From positions 930,001 through 994,000 of the forward strand of contig NZ_CP016027.1 in NCBI RefSeq assembly GCF_001663815.1: a DNA stretch of 64,000 nucleotides, written 5' to 3'. The translations under genes and the position numbers were made by a program. Positions 37,999 through 46,037 of the stretch are shown here, piece by piece (position 1 is the first letter of the stretch; each line of letters starts with the position of its first letter). The DNA is from Halothiobacillus diazotrophicus (GTDB lineage Bacteria > Pseudomonadota > Gammaproteobacteria > Halothiobacillales > Halothiobacillaceae). Under the pieces are notes generated by a model. It ran no database searches and was not told where the DNA came from. It saw nothing but the letters and a program-made list of their open reading frames with translations.

Positions 37999-38703
37999 CT
38001 AGCCGACGCCTGCTGCACCCAGAACCGCACCAACCGCCGCCGTGAGGATCATGGCGACGGTCCCCCAGAAAGTCACCCGAAGCGTCCCCTTGCGGATATC
38101 GGCCCCGCCCGTCCAAGCACCTAAGGCCCCCAGCACGGCCAAACAGATCAGACTCACGATGAACACGCCTGCCACCAGATAAGTGTGCGGGAGCAGCCAG
38201 ATCATGACCAATGGCGGCGCCACACCCAGCGTGAAGCTCAATGCCGATGAAAACGCCGCTTGAATCGGCTTGGCGCTCAAGGTCGTGGTAATGCCGATTT
38301 CATCTCTGGCATGTGCCCCCAGCGCATCATGGCGCATCAACTGCGTGGCGACCTTACTGGCCAATTCGGGATCCAGCCCCCTGCGTTCGTAGATTTCGGC
38401 CAGTTCCTTCCGCTCGGATTCCGGATGCTTCACCAACTCCTTTTTTTCCATCGCCAGATCGGCAGCCTCGACATCCGCCTGGGAACTGACAGAGACATAC
38501 TCCCCCGCCGCCATCGACAAGGCACCGGCAATCCAAGCGGAAACCCCCGCGATGAGGATACCGCCATGACTTGCCTGGGAAGATGCCACGCCCAGCACCA
38601 AGGAGCCGACGGATACGAGTCCGTCGTTTGCGCCCAATACGGCAGCCCGTAACCAGCCGGACCGACCACTTCGATGATGTTCTTTCTTTGCTGCCTCAGT
38701 CAT
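37999..38703 (-). CDS. VIT1/CCC1-family transporter
   Basis: A 234-residue membrane protein of the vacuolar-iron-transporter-like family, predicted to export Fe2+ or Mn2+. Five helices are visible. GANDGLVSVGSLVLGVASSQ (helix 1), AGALSMAAGEYVSVSSQADVE (helix 2) and the acidic cytoplasmic domain (MEKKELVKHPESERKELAEIYERRGL) are characteristic; the glutamates of that domain bind metal in VIT1. It is transcribed toward the glycerate kinase gene and divergent from the DUF2127 gene. Metal preference cannot be read from the sequence. Confidence 0.9.
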   Translation of the reverse strand: MTEAAKKEHHRSGRSGWLRAAVLGANDGLVSVGSLVLGVASSQASHGGILIAGVSAWIAGALSMAAGEYVSVSSQADVEAADLAMEKKELVKHPESERKELAEIYERRGLDPELASKVATQLMRHDALGAHARDEIGITTTLSAKPIQAAFSSALSFTLGVAPPLVMIWLLPHTYLVAGVFIVSLICLAVLGALGAWTGGADIRKGTLRVTFWGTVAMILTAAVGAVLGAAGVG

Positions 38704-39017
38704 GAAATGCCCCGTGCTTTATTGTGGGTATGACTTAATCTAAGCACACCAAATATTTTCCTGCACTCATGAGGGCGGGTAATGAAATTGGCATCGGTAC
38801 CATCGACATACCCAGAGGGACAGATCTTCACCGTCATCGCCCGGCAGGGTATCGAACGGGCGCGTACCAACCCGGGTGGCAATTCAGCGCCGGGAAAACC
38901 GGTGGTGTTCTCCAAGAGAACCCAGGCCGCGTGAATTCGACTATCTTTTATCGGGTCAGGAGCGCAGCGAAATGCCTCCGATTGACGTTGGCATTGACCA
39001 TACAGGTGCAAGAAACC
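38704..39017. promoter_or_regulatory. Intergenic region between divergent VIT and DUF2127 genes
   Basis: About 310 bp with no supported gene. It should hold two divergent promoters. The TATTGTGGGTATGACTTAATCTAAG stretch near 38720-38745 is AT-rich, but no boxes with good spacing are seen. Confidence 0.3.
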
Positions 39018-39524
39018 ATGCGAATAGGCCGATGGTATATCGCAGAACGTTACGTTCATTGGGCATTCCAGATCAGTCTCTGGTTCAAGGCAATCTTCGC
39101 CCTGCTCGAACTCGCCGGCGGCATAGCCGCCCTCTTCGTGACGCACACCCTGCTTATTCGTCTGGCGAATCTCGTGACGCAGGGCGAACTCCAGGAAGAT
39201 CCCCACGACCTGGTGGCGAATTACCTGCTGCACACGGTGCAGCATCTGTCGATCGGCACCCAGCACTTCACCGCCCTCTACCTGATCAGCCATGGCGCCA
39301 TCAAGCTATGGCTCATCATCGGCCTGCTCCGCGAGCGGCTCTGGTACTACCCCACCGCACTCGTCGTGCTCAGCCTCTTCGTCGCCTACCAGCTCTACCG
39401 CTTCACCTTCACGCACTCGCCATGGCTACTGATGCTCACCGTGGTGGATTTCGTGGTTATCGCCCTGACCTGGCATGAATACCGGTTCCTGCGCGGGAAA
39501 TTACAGGCTGACCAGGGTGCCTGA
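39018..39524 (+). CDS. DUF2127 membrane protein
   Basis: A 168-residue protein with four hydrophobic helices and the DUF2127 pattern: an N-terminal WYIAERYVHWAFQISLWFKAIFALLELAGG, HLSIGTQHFTALYLISHGAIKLWLIIGLLRERLWYYP in the middle and WHEYRFLR near the end. The frame is open for another 83 codons upstream, but the homologous region begins at MRIGRWYI and that ATG is chosen. Function unknown in this family. Confidence 0.85.
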   Translation: MRIGRWYIAERYVHWAFQISLWFKAIFALLELAGGIAALFVTHTLLIRLANLVTQGELQEDPHDLVANYLLHTVQHLSIGTQHFTALYLISHGAIKLWLIIGLLRERLWYYPTALVVLSLFVAYQLYRFTFTHSPWLLMLTVVDFVVIALTWHEYRFLRGKLQADQGA

Positions 39525-39544
39525 GCATCGGGTAACGGAAGGCA

Positions 39545-40018
39545 TCACCGCCGCTGACGCCCGGCTGAACCTCCCCGGTCCTTGAACAGAAAGGAAAGAA
39601 CCAGCATGACCAGGCCGGCAAACAGCATGTAACCGCCAATCGCCCCCTGTGCATCGGAAGAATCTTCCGTACGGACGTCCCAAAACGTCGTCGGCGACTC
39701 GGGCAGATAGCGCACGGTCATCACGGCCGGTACGGCCTTGCTGCGCAAATCCCGGCCGAACTCCTTCGGGATACTCGTTTCCTCATGCACGACCTGCCCA
39801 TCCTCGGTCGTAAACCGGACCTTGGCGCTATAGGTCCGATCGTCATGGTTGGATTTCTTCTCGCGCCATTCGAGCCGCGTGATCTCGGCGACCGCCGTCT
39901 TGCCGTGATCGCGCATGGCACCAAACTCATGCCCGTTCTTGTGCCCCGCATAGACGAGCATGACACCAAAGCCGATCAGACACAGTGCAATCACCGGGTT
40001 GCGAAAAAGACCGAACAT
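39545..40018 (-). CDS. DUF3592-like membrane protein
   Basis: A 157-residue protein with one helix near each end (VIALCLIGFGVMLVYAG and AIGGYMLFAGLVMLVLSFLF) and a soluble beta-rich centre between them (YSAKVRFTTEDGQVVHEETSIP, VMTVRYLPESPTTFWDV) as in DUF3592 proteins. I start at the ATG at 40018, which has GGGGAG seven bases upstream; the frame stays open for 14 further codons. The family has no assigned function. It is convergent with the DUF2127 gene, 20 bp away. Confidence 0.78.
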   Translation of the reverse strand: MFGLFRNPVIALCLIGFGVMLVYAGHKNGHEFGAMRDHGKTAVAEITRLEWREKKSNHDDRTYSAKVRFTTEDGQVVHEETSIPKEFGRDLRSKAVPAVMTVRYLPESPTTFWDVRTEDSSDAQGAIGGYMLFAGLVMLVLSFLFKDRGGSAGRQRR

Positions 40019-40095
40019 CCGAATTCTCCCCATCTCATGCCGTTCATGGGCAATAAACATACAAGACCGGTGCAGACACCCGCGACAAGGGCGAC

Positions 40096-40512
40096 CTATT
40101 CATCCACGTCCGATGGCCCCACCCAGAAAAACGGGTTGTAGGCCACCTCCCATAAATGGCCGTCCGGATCCTTGAAGTAACCGCTGTAACCGCCCCAAAA
40201 GACCTTTTGCGGTTTCTTGACGAGGGTAGCCCCGGCGTCGACGGCCTGGGCCATGACGTCATCCACGTCCTGCTCGGAACCCACATTGTGGGCCAGTGCG
40301 AAGGATTCGAACCCGCTGCCCTCCGAGGAAACCCCCGCGTCCTCGGCCAATGCCGCTCGGCCGTACAAGCCAAGCCACGTACCATTGAGCGTGAAAAACG
40401 CGACCTCGGGCGGCGACTCCATCCGGGGAAAGCCGAGGCCCGCCTCGTAGAACCGGATGGCGACATCAAGATCACGCACGCCCAGGGTAATCATGCTGAT
40501 TCTCGGCTTCAT
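40096..40512 (-). CDS. VOC-superfamily (glyoxalase/bleomycin-resistance-like) protein
   Basis: A 138-residue protein with two beta-alpha-beta-beta-beta units. MITLGVRDLDVAIRFYEAGLGFPRM opens the first and GYFKDPDGHLWEVAYNP closes the second, with the family Glu ligand in the final WEV. These metal-dependent enzymes include glyoxalases, dioxygenases and drug-binding proteins; none can be singled out. AAAGGAG lies eight bases before the ATG. It lies in the chromosome just left of the integron array. Confidence 0.88.
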   Translation of the reverse strand: MKPRISMITLGVRDLDVAIRFYEAGLGFPRMESPPEVAFFTLNGTWLGLYGRAALAEDAGVSSEGSGFESFALAHNVGSEQDVDDVMAQAVDAGATLVKKPQKVFWGGYSGYFKDPDGHLWEVAYNPFFWVGPSDVDE

Positions 40513-40629
40513 TGGGAGACTCCTTTCGTTTGCGCAAGCTGAAACAGGTTCAGCGTACAAGCAGCTAATGCCAACCCAACCTCGCTGTGAATACGGGTAC
40601 GCCCCTACTTAGTCGAGACTGTGTCCTTA

Positions 40630-41013
40630 TCAGTCATCTACCCGGAGCAGATCGTGCCCGTACGAATTATCGATGGCACAAACCCACCGATCGTTTGGAT
40701 TTTTTTTGAACACATAGGTGGCCGCCCGCTCCGTGGCCGGGAGATTGTTCGCGGTAATCACCGTCCTCGCCAAAACCAGCGCCGTATCCCCGGTTTCCAG
40801 GATGGTCATCCCGGCCTGCTTCACAACCAGACTATGCGAGAAGTGCGCCGCGATCGCTTCGAACGCCTTCCTGATCTGTTCCTTGCCCACCGCGTTCATT
40901 CCGGGCTTGATCACGAGAACGGCGTCATCGGCATAGAAATCGAGCAAGGTGTCGAAATCTTCCTCGTTGATTGCGGTATCCGCTTTGCGGATCAAAGTCT
41001 CAATCGAGTGCAT
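40630..41013 (-). CDS. NTF2-like/SnoaL-like protein (DUF4440 type)
   Basis: A 127-residue cone-fold protein: IETLIRKADTAINEEDFDTLLDFYADDAVLVIKPG, then GKEQIRKAFEAIAAHFSHSL and ALVLARTVI. Such proteins act as small ketosteroid-isomerase-like enzymes or binding domains, and no specific activity can be assigned. AAAGGAA precedes the ATG. Its start lies only 17 bp from the outer end of the last attC site, so it is the first resident gene beyond the array and could receive read-through from it. Confidence 0.8.
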   Translation of the reverse strand: MHSIETLIRKADTAINEEDFDTLLDFYADDAVLVIKPGMNAVGKEQIRKAFEAIAAHFSHSLVVKQAGMTILETGDTALVLARTVITANNLPATERAATYVFKKNPNDRWVCAIDNSYGHDLLRVDD

Positions 41014-41029
41014 CTTCGTTCCTTTGGCT

Positions 41030-41125
41030 GTCTGACATCTAAACTACCCCACCATCGGAAAACGACGTGCGGAAAGAACCCAACGGCGCAGCCGGTGGGC
41101 GGTCGGGTTGAGCGTGTTGTTAGGC
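41030..41125 (-). repeat. attC36, array terminus with altered outer core
   Basis: 96-bp family attC. The inner core GTTAGGC is intact, but the outer core reads GTCTGAC on plus and not RYYYAAC, and the left arm has several changes. It marks the far end of the array. Confidence 0.8.
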
Positions 41126-41301
41126 ACGATGTAATGCAAAAACTGCGAACGCATGACGTGCGGTACCTTCCTGTGGGCCACGCCCTTCCATGCCACTATG
41201 CACCAAGCCCCGACGATGCGCGACCCGGCATTTGAATCGTGTGTTTGCGGCCAGATTGGGCTACCGAACTGCTGACAGAGAACACCAAGAATCGCCCAAG
41301 T
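41126..41301 (-). repeat. ORF-less repeat cassette, copy 13 (cassette 36)
   Basis: The same ~176-bp body as the other copies, with a few substitutions. The conserved 36-codon frame lies at 41044-41154 (minus), with AGGAAGG in place of GGGAGG upstream and several changes in its attC-encoded half. Confidence 0.8.
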
Positions 41302-41416
41302 GCCTAACGTCTACGTTCAGCGGCCCCGAACGCGGAGCGGCGTTTGCGCAATGATGCCGCAGGCATGCGCACATCGCCGCGTAGTGTTTGGGATGCGCCG
41401 GGACTACTTGTTAGGA
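41302..41416 (-). repeat. attC35
   Basis: 115 bp, cores GCCTAAC and GTTAGGA; the long central stem carries GGCCCCGAACGCGGAGCGGC and a second arm. The brnA stop lies inside it. Confidence 0.85.
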
Positions 41417-41637
41417 GCAATCTGCTCTAAGCGCTCGGCGAGCCATATTTTGATCACTGACTGGCGAGTGACCCCCAAACGACCAGCTTCTCGATCAAGG
41501 GACTCGATCATCCAGGTGGGAAAATCCACGTTCACCCGGCGTTGTTCCTGGAGAGGCCGGCGAGCCTTGGACAGGTCGAGGACGTCGGTGACATCCTCTC
41601 CTTTGTCAAATTTCGCGTCGAAACTTTTAGCTTTCAT
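41404..41637 (-). CDS. brnA: BrnA-family antitoxin (ribbon-helix-helix)
   Basis: A 77-residue antitoxin: a KAKSFDAKFDKGEDVTDVLDLSKA N-terminal arm that wraps the toxin, then a ribbon-helix-helix DNA-binding part (RRVNVDFPTWMIESLDREAGRLGVTRQSVIKIWLAERLE). It neutralises BrnT and normally represses the operon. It overlaps the end of brnT by 11 bp, and its last codons and stop run into attC35. Toxin-antitoxin cassettes are common in sedentary integrons and are thought to stabilise arrays. Confidence 0.9.
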   Translation of the reverse strand: MKAKSFDAKFDKGEDVTDVLDLSKARRPLQEQRRVNVDFPTWMIESLDREAGRLGVTRQSVIKIWLAERLEQIAPNK

Positions 41638-41890
41638 AAATCGCTACCTCTTCTGCTCGGGAGCGACGGACCGAGATAATTCGGATATTGCCGTCGCGAG
41701 GCGTGACAACCGCTGACCAGTGCTTTTCTTGGATCTTTCCGATCACCAAGAAACGCGCCTCTTCCGTCGTTCTCGCTGCAATTTCAACAAGATACGGGTC
41801 ATTCCAAAGCCCTTGAGCCTCGACGAAGTCGATCCCGTGCTTTTTCCGGTTGCTCTGACTTTTCCGTTCGTCGTACTCAAATGCAGCCAT
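41627..41890 (-). CDS. brnT: BrnT-family ribonuclease toxin
   Basis: An 87-residue type II toxin of the RelE-like BrnT fold. It has the signature FEYDERKSQSNRKKHGIDFVEA, then a central sheet (ARFLVIGKIQEKHWSAVVTPRDGNIRIISVRRSRAEE). The basic residues of IISVRRSR match those needed for RNA cleavage in BrnT. It is encoded upstream of brnA in the same cassette, the usual order. A weak promoter (TTGTGC, 17 bp, TAGTTT) may lie between the cassette edge and the ATG, which would allow expression far from the array promoter. Confidence 0.9.
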   Translation of the reverse strand: MAAFEYDERKSQSNRKKHGIDFVEAQGLWNDPYLVEIAARTTEEARFLVIGKIQEKHWSAVVTPRDGNIRIISVRRSRAEEVAIYES

Positions 41891-41938
41891 GGTATAGAAA
41901 CTAAACCCTTATTGCTCGGCGCACAAGCGGTCTTCTGC

Positions 41939-41999
41939 TTCTAACGATCAAATTGAGCCGACGCCGTTTGCGGCGGTCGGCTCAAATGCAGGGTTGGGC
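41939..41999 (-). repeat. attC34
   Basis: Compact 61-bp site, TTCTAAC to GTTGGGC, with a near-perfect GAGCCGACGCCG/CGGCGGTCGGCTC stem. Confidence 0.88.
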
Positions 42000-42000
42000 A

Positions 42001-42387
42001 TTATTGTGTCGGATCAAGTTTCATGAAAGTGCGGACCGCGAAACGAGACCTAACTCTTTCCCATTGATCTCCTTTTTTCTCTTGAACCGACCAACCTTTT
42101 CCATCTTTTTCATCTGCAAGGCAACCGGTTATATAGACCCCAAAATAGTCGTATTGCAGTACTTGATTTCCATAAATGGCCGCCATTTTTTCTGCATTTT
42201 TCTTTGAAGCTTCGTCCCGCTTCTTTGCAAACTGAATGCAATTATCTAGCTCAGCTTGCTGAGTGTGTGAAAGGCCCTGCGCATAAGCATTCTGCGGACT
42301 GTAACCAAACTGATGATAGATGTAAGGTGGTTCTTGGGCAAAAGCAGTTGCTGAAATAAGTAAAAACGGAAATATGAATGTTTTCAT
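42001..42387 (-). CDS. Exported hypothetical protein, cassette 34
   Basis: 128 residues starting MKTFIFPFLLISATAFAQ, a clear Sec signal peptide with cleavage after AFA. The mature part begins EPPYIYHQFGYSPQNAYAQGLSHTQQAELDNCIQFAKKRDEAS and contains two Cys that could pair in the periplasm. AT-rich relative to the chromosome. I do not recognise a family. The frame is open 18 codons upstream, but the signal peptide fixes the start. Confidence 0.7.
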   Translation of the reverse strand: MKTFIFPFLLISATAFAQEPPYIYHQFGYSPQNAYAQGLSHTQQAELDNCIQFAKKRDEASKKNAEKMAAIYGNQVLQYDYFGVYITGCLADEKDGKGWSVQEKKGDQWERVRSRFAVRTFMKLDPTQ

Positions 42388-42435
42388 TTTAGGTCGATTA
42401 AGTAAGGGTTTATGGTTAGTGAATGGTGAGGGTAT

Positions 42436-42507
42436 GCCCAACGCCTGAGTTAAGCCGCCGACCGCTGGCGTAGCCAGTGGGCGATTGGCTTGGACGAATT
42501 GTTAGGC
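42436..42507 (-). repeat. attC33
   Basis: 72 bp, GCCCAAC to GTTAGGC, with CCGCTGGCGTAGCCAGTGG as the central hairpin. Confidence 0.87.
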
Positions 42508-42516
42508 ACCAATGGT

Positions 42517-42867
42517 TTAGCCGAAGAAGCAGGCATGCTTGTCCTCCGCCACCAGCGCCAGGAATTTCTCGATGCTACCAACCTGCGGCGAGGGAGGGTA
42601 ACTATGCCATTTCAGATCAGCACGCATCCAGAATATCCGCCAGAGTTCCTTGGTCTTGACGTAGGTAGCTTTTGCAATGGGATGCTCCATGAACTCACCA
42701 GGCTCACCCCTCCAACGGGGACGAATCTCAAAAATCTCTACGCTTTGCCCGTTGATGCGGTAGGAAAGATCAAGCTGTGGACGAATCTGTGGCGCCGGGC
42801 GGTGCTTCTCGATGAAGGAACCGACAACCTTCTCCAGGCGCTTTATCTCGAACTCAGTAAGTGCCAT
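42517..42867 (-). CDS. DUF3024-family protein, cassette 33
   Basis: A 116-residue protein with the DUF3024 layout: MALTEFEIKRLEKVVGSFIEK at the start, LDLSYRINGQSVEIFEIRPRW in the middle and ATYVKTKELWRIFWMRADLKWHSYPP near the end. The family is soluble, often found singly or in integrons, with no assigned function. The ATG at 42867 is preferred over one 13 codons upstream because homology begins there. The gene is chromosome-like in GC, suggesting a recent origin from a similar host. Confidence 0.8.
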   Translation of the reverse strand: MALTEFEIKRLEKVVGSFIEKHRPAPQIRPQLDLSYRINGQSVEIFEIRPRWRGEPGEFMEHPIAKATYVKTKELWRIFWMRADLKWHSYPPSPQVGSIEKFLALVAEDKHACFFG

Positions 42868-42893
42868 ATCAGTTGCGAGTGTCCTTGGTTGGC

Positions 42894-42953
42894 GCCTAAC
42901 GTTCAAATTGAAGGGCGCGCTTCAGCGTGTCCCTCTCGAACGCTATGTTAGGC
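42894..42953 (-). repeat. attC32
   Basis: 60 bp, GCCTAAC to GTTAGGC, stem GGGCGCGCTTCAGCGTGTCCC. Confidence 0.88.
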
Positions 42954-42974
42954 AACGGCAACACAATCATTAGC

Positions 42975-43385
42975 CTAATTACCTGATGGGATGGCGACTG
43001 GGTTCATCCACATGGCCTCCCAGACATGACCGTCGGGATCCGCTAGATTGCGGTTGTACATGAAGCCAAGATCATGGACGGGATTGATATCGGCTGTCCC
43101 GCCGTTCGCACTTGCCGCCTTATTCATTTCGTCTACCGCCTCTCGACTTTCGCAGGACAGTGCAAGAAGCACTTCGCTCGACGTAGCGGGCGGGATGGGA
43201 CGATTCGTAAATGTGCGCCACTTGGCATGCGTTAACAACATAACATTGATTGCCTCGCTCCAAACCATGCATGCTCCCATATCGTCAGTGAACTGAGGGT
43301 TGTTCTTAAAGCCGATCGACTTGTAGAACTCCGTTGACGCCTTGAGGTCGGTGACAGGTAGGTTAACAAATATCATCCGATTCAT
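42975..43385 (-). CDS. VOC-family protein, cassette 32
   Basis: 136 residues with the two-module vicinal-oxygen-chelate pattern: MIFVNLPVTDLKASTEFYKSIGF at the start and YNRNLADPDGHVWEAMWMNP at the end (Glu ligand in WEA). It is closest to the lactoylglutathione-lyase-like/PhnB-like small proteins, which are frequent in cassettes. AAAGGAGTATC precedes the ATG, so this cassette gene has its own ribosome-binding site. Substrate unknown. Confidence 0.85.
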   Translation of the reverse strand: MNRMIFVNLPVTDLKASTEFYKSIGFKNNPQFTDDMGACMVWSEAINVMLLTHAKWRTFTNRPIPPATSSEVLLALSCESREAVDEMNKAASANGGTADINPVHDLGFMYNRNLADPDGHVWEAMWMNPVAIPSGN

Positions 43386-43422
43386 TTGATACTCCTTTCA
43401 GGGTGAAGTGACTTCGCGGAAC

Positions 43423-43509
43423 GCCTAACGCTTCGCGTAACCGGCTGCCCAAAGCTGCATAACGAAGCGGCGCAGCTTTGGACAGTCCGGGTTGACGCGA
43501 TTGTTAGGT
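43423..43509 (-). repeat. attC31
   Basis: 87 bp, GCCTAAC to GTTAGGT, with long AAAGCTGC...GCAGCTTT inner arms; closes the sigZ-arsM cassette. Confidence 0.87.
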
Positions 43510-44304
43510 TGCGGATTTAATGGCCTCAATGGTTGCCGACACAACGTATTCCGCAATATCCGTTTCCGGCGCCCAATCGCGGATGAACGATGTGCTCTCG
43601 TCTTTCGGGGCCACGCGAATTTCTGTAAATCCGCTCACCCGCAACATCGCCTCGACCTCTGACACCAAAGAAGCACCGGCCATGCAGCCTGTATAAAGCG
43701 CCATGTCTTGCCGGACTGCTTCCGGCAACGCGGCGAAGGCGACGACATCCGAAATTGCCAGCCGGCCACCCGATTTTAGGACGCGATACGCTTCGCTGAA
43801 CACACGAAGCTTATCCGGCGACAGGTTGATGACGCAATTCGAAATGATGACATCTACAGTCCTGTCCGCCACCGGCAAATTCTCGATTTCACCCAAACGG
43901 AATTCGACGTTCCCATAGCCGCCCTTCTCCGCAATAACACGGGCCTTGGAAATCATTTCAGGGGTCATGTCCACACCGATGACCTGACCCGTATCGCCAA
44001 CTTGCCGCGCGGCGAGGAAACAGTCAAAGCCGCCGCCACTGCCAAGGTCGAGCACAACCTCGCCCGATTTCAGCGCGGCGATAGCTTGCGGGTTTCCGCA
44101 ACCCAACCCCATGTTCGCACCCTGAGGTACAGCACCGACGTCGTCAGCCGTGTAGCCGAGCCCTTGGGACAGGGTTTCCGCACTGGCCGTGGGTGTGCCG
44201 CAACATGTCGGTCCGCAACCGCAACTTGCACCGCCGCTCTCAGCCACACGGCCATATTGTTGGCGTACTGCCTGGCGTATCTCGTCATTCTTCAAAGAAT
44301 CCAT
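43504..44304 (-). CDS. arsM: Arsenite methyltransferase ArsM
   Basis: SAM-dependent enzyme of 266 residues that methylates As(III) to volatile or less retained species. The SAM site is [18 protein letters not shown], followed by [15 protein letters not shown]. Cys residues for arsenic binding lie in [14 protein letters not shown] and TGCMAGASL, with a Cys-rich N-terminus ([10 protein letters not shown]). The gene sits behind sigZ in the same cassette, a pairing also seen on other chromosomes. AGGAG precedes the ATG. The stop overlaps the attC31 core. Confidence 0.93.
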   Translation of the reverse strand: MDSLKNDEIRQAVRQQYGRVAESGGASCGCGPTCCGTPTASAETLSQGLGYTADDVGAVPQGANMGLGCGNPQAIAALKSGEVVLDLGSGGGFDCFLAARQVGDTGQVIGVDMTPEMISKARVIAEKGGYGNVEFRLGEIENLPVADRTVDVIISNCVINLSPDKLRVFSEAYRVLKSGGRLAISDVVAFAALPEAVRQDMALYTGCMAGASLVSEVEAMLRVSGFTEIRVAPKDESTSFIRDWAPETDIAEYVVSATIEAIKSAT

Positions 44305-44392
44305 AAATTTCTCCTATCGTTCAAGGTTGCGACGCTCGTTGCGTCGTACCCCTATAGACGGAGATCCGGCGAAAAAGACGCAGGCTTTCCTG

Positions 44393-44941
44393 TCAGCCGC
44401 AACTACTTCCATCGCAGTTCTTGTCGCGTGGGTCGTAGCCGATGATGCCATTTCGTCCGGTTTCGATGTCGCAGCAATCGAGTAAGCGTCGGCGCAACTT
44501 CTCCCTGCCACGTTGTACTCTGGATTTTGCACCGGAGAGGGAAATACCCAGACGGTTGGCCACCTCTTTCTGGGGTAGGCCCTCTAGCTCCGATAGCACA
44601 AGGGCGGATTGGTAAGTCTCTGGCAGATCCGCGATCAATGGCTGAAGGCAACTCGCTAACTCGGCGACATAATCACGTTCTGGCTCGGGTGCCGCAAGCT
44701 CATCAGGAAGCACGTCCCACGGTTTCTGCGACCGGTAGTGGTCGGCTATGGCGTTCGCGGCAACACGGAACAACCAGGCCGCGATGCTGCCGTGCGATTT
44801 GACCGTATGCAGGCTCGTGTGCGCCCTGAGGAACACATCTTGGAGTATGTCGTCGACTTCATCGCGTTCTCGTACGCGTTTGGCAATGTAGCCGCGTAAG
44901 CGAGCCTTGTGTTCTTGCCAGAAATCAGGCATCGGTGCCAT
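44393..44941 (-). CDS. sigZ: SigZ-like extracytoplasmic-function sigma factor
   Basis: A 182-residue sigma-70-family protein. Region 2 is in KRVRERDEVDDILQDVFLRAHTSLHTVKSHGSIAAWLFRVAANAIADHYR and region 4 in LPETYQSALVLSELEGLPQKEVANRLGISLSGAKSRVQRGREKLRRRLLD. The Cys-rich tail (DCCDIETGRN...NCDGSSCG) resembles the metalloid-associated SigZ group. It is cotranscribed with arsM and may direct its expression, for example in response to thiol-reactive arsenic. I use the ATG at 44941; a TTG four codons earlier falls at the cassette core. Confidence 0.88.
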   Translation of the reverse strand: MAPMPDFWQEHKARLRGYIAKRVRERDEVDDILQDVFLRAHTSLHTVKSHGSIAAWLFRVAANAIADHYRSQKPWDVLPDELAAPEPERDYVAELASCLQPLIADLPETYQSALVLSELEGLPQKEVANRLGISLSGAKSRVQRGREKLRRRLLDCCDIETGRNGIIGYDPRDKNCDGSSCG

Positions 44942-44952
44942 GGGTTTGAGCA

Positions 44953-45048
44953 ACCTAACGCCTAAGCTAACCCGCCGCCGGAGCGCGACGCGCGGAGGGA
45001 ACCCAGCGGCGCAGCCGGTGGGCGGTCGGGTTGAGCGTGTTGTTAGGC
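44953..45048 (-). repeat. attC30 (96-bp family)
   Basis: ACCTAAC to GTTAGGC; the common arms GCTAACCCGCC and GGCGGTCGGGTTGAGC flank a CGGAGCGCGACGCGCGG stem. Confidence 0.92.
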
Positions 45049-45164
45049 ACGATGTAATGCAAAAACTGCGAACGCATGACGTGCGGAACCTCCCTGTGGG
45101 CGACGCCCTTGCTTGCCACTATGCACCAAGCCCAAATGATACGCGATGAATCGCCACCAATTCC

Positions 45165-46037
45165 CTAGACACATTCCAACCGTTCGTGGTGACGCCTCTC
45201 GTAGTCTACAGGCGACATCAATTCGTTAGAACCATGACGACGTCGGGTGTTATAGAACATCTCGATGTAATCGAAGATGTCAGCCCGGGCTTCGTCTCGT
45301 GTGTTGTAGATTTTCCGTTTTACCCGCTCACGTTTCAGTAGCTGAAAGAAGCTTTCCGCGACCGCATTGTCGTGGCAATTGCCGCGCCGGCTCATGCTGC
45401 CCTCCAGCCCGTGGGCTCTCAGAAACGCACTCCAGTCGTGACTGGTGTATTGGCTGCCTTGATCCGAATGCACCACCACCTTGCCGGTGGGTTTGCGCCG
45501 CCATACGGCCATCAACAACGCATCCAGCACCAAATCTCGGGTAATCCGTGATTGCATGGACCAACCGATGACCCGGCGCGAGAACAAATCCAGTACCACC
45601 GCCAGATACAACCAGCCCTCGTGGGTACGGATATGCGTGATGTCAGTCACCCAGCCCTCGTTCGGTGCCTCCGGGTTGAACTGACGCTGCAGACGATTTG
45701 GGGTGACCTGGTGGACAGTGCCGGCCCTGTGTCGTGGTTTTCGATAACCCACCTGTGCCCGTATACCTGCTCCGCGCATGAGGCGATGCACGCGGTTGGG
45801 ACCGCATGTCTCGCCAACCTCACGTAGATCGCTGTGAATCTTGCGATAGCCATAGACGGCCCCCGACTCTAGCCAGAACTGTTTGATCAGCCCCGATAAG
45901 CGGTCATCCTCGCGACTTCGTGCAGACCGTGGTGCGCGCATCCAGGCGTAGAACCCGCTCGGATGCACATCCAGTAAGGCGCATAGCCGTCGCACAGCCC
46001 ACTGCTTACGATGTTCCGCAATAAAGGCGTACCTCAC
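45165..46037 (-). CDS. IS3-family transposase OrfB (DDE)
   Basis: A 290-residue rve-type integrase-core transposase. The DDE triad is in WVTDITHIRTHEGWLYLAVVLD (first Asp), VVVHSDQGSQYTSH (second Asp) and RGNCHDNAVAESFFQLLK (Glu). An N-terminal HTH_21 region (GYRKIHSDLREVGETCGPNRVHRLMR) precedes it. Start GTG at 46037, overlapping orfA; in relatives the orfA stop and the orfB GTG overlap as GTGA and expression is by frameshift or coupling. It looks full-length. Confidence 0.94.
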   Translation of the reverse strand: MRYAFIAEHRKQWAVRRLCALLDVHPSGFYAWMRAPRSARSREDDRLSGLIKQFWLESGAVYGYRKIHSDLREVGETCGPNRVHRLMRGAGIRAQVGYRKPRHRAGTVHQVTPNRLQRQFNPEAPNEGWVTDITHIRTHEGWLYLAVVLDLFSRRVIGWSMQSRITRDLVLDALLMAVWRRKPTGKVVVHSDQGSQYTSHDWSAFLRAHGLEGSMSRRGNCHDNAVAESFFQLLKRERVKRKIYNTRDEARADIFDYIEMFYNTRRRHGSNELMSPVDYERRHHERLECV

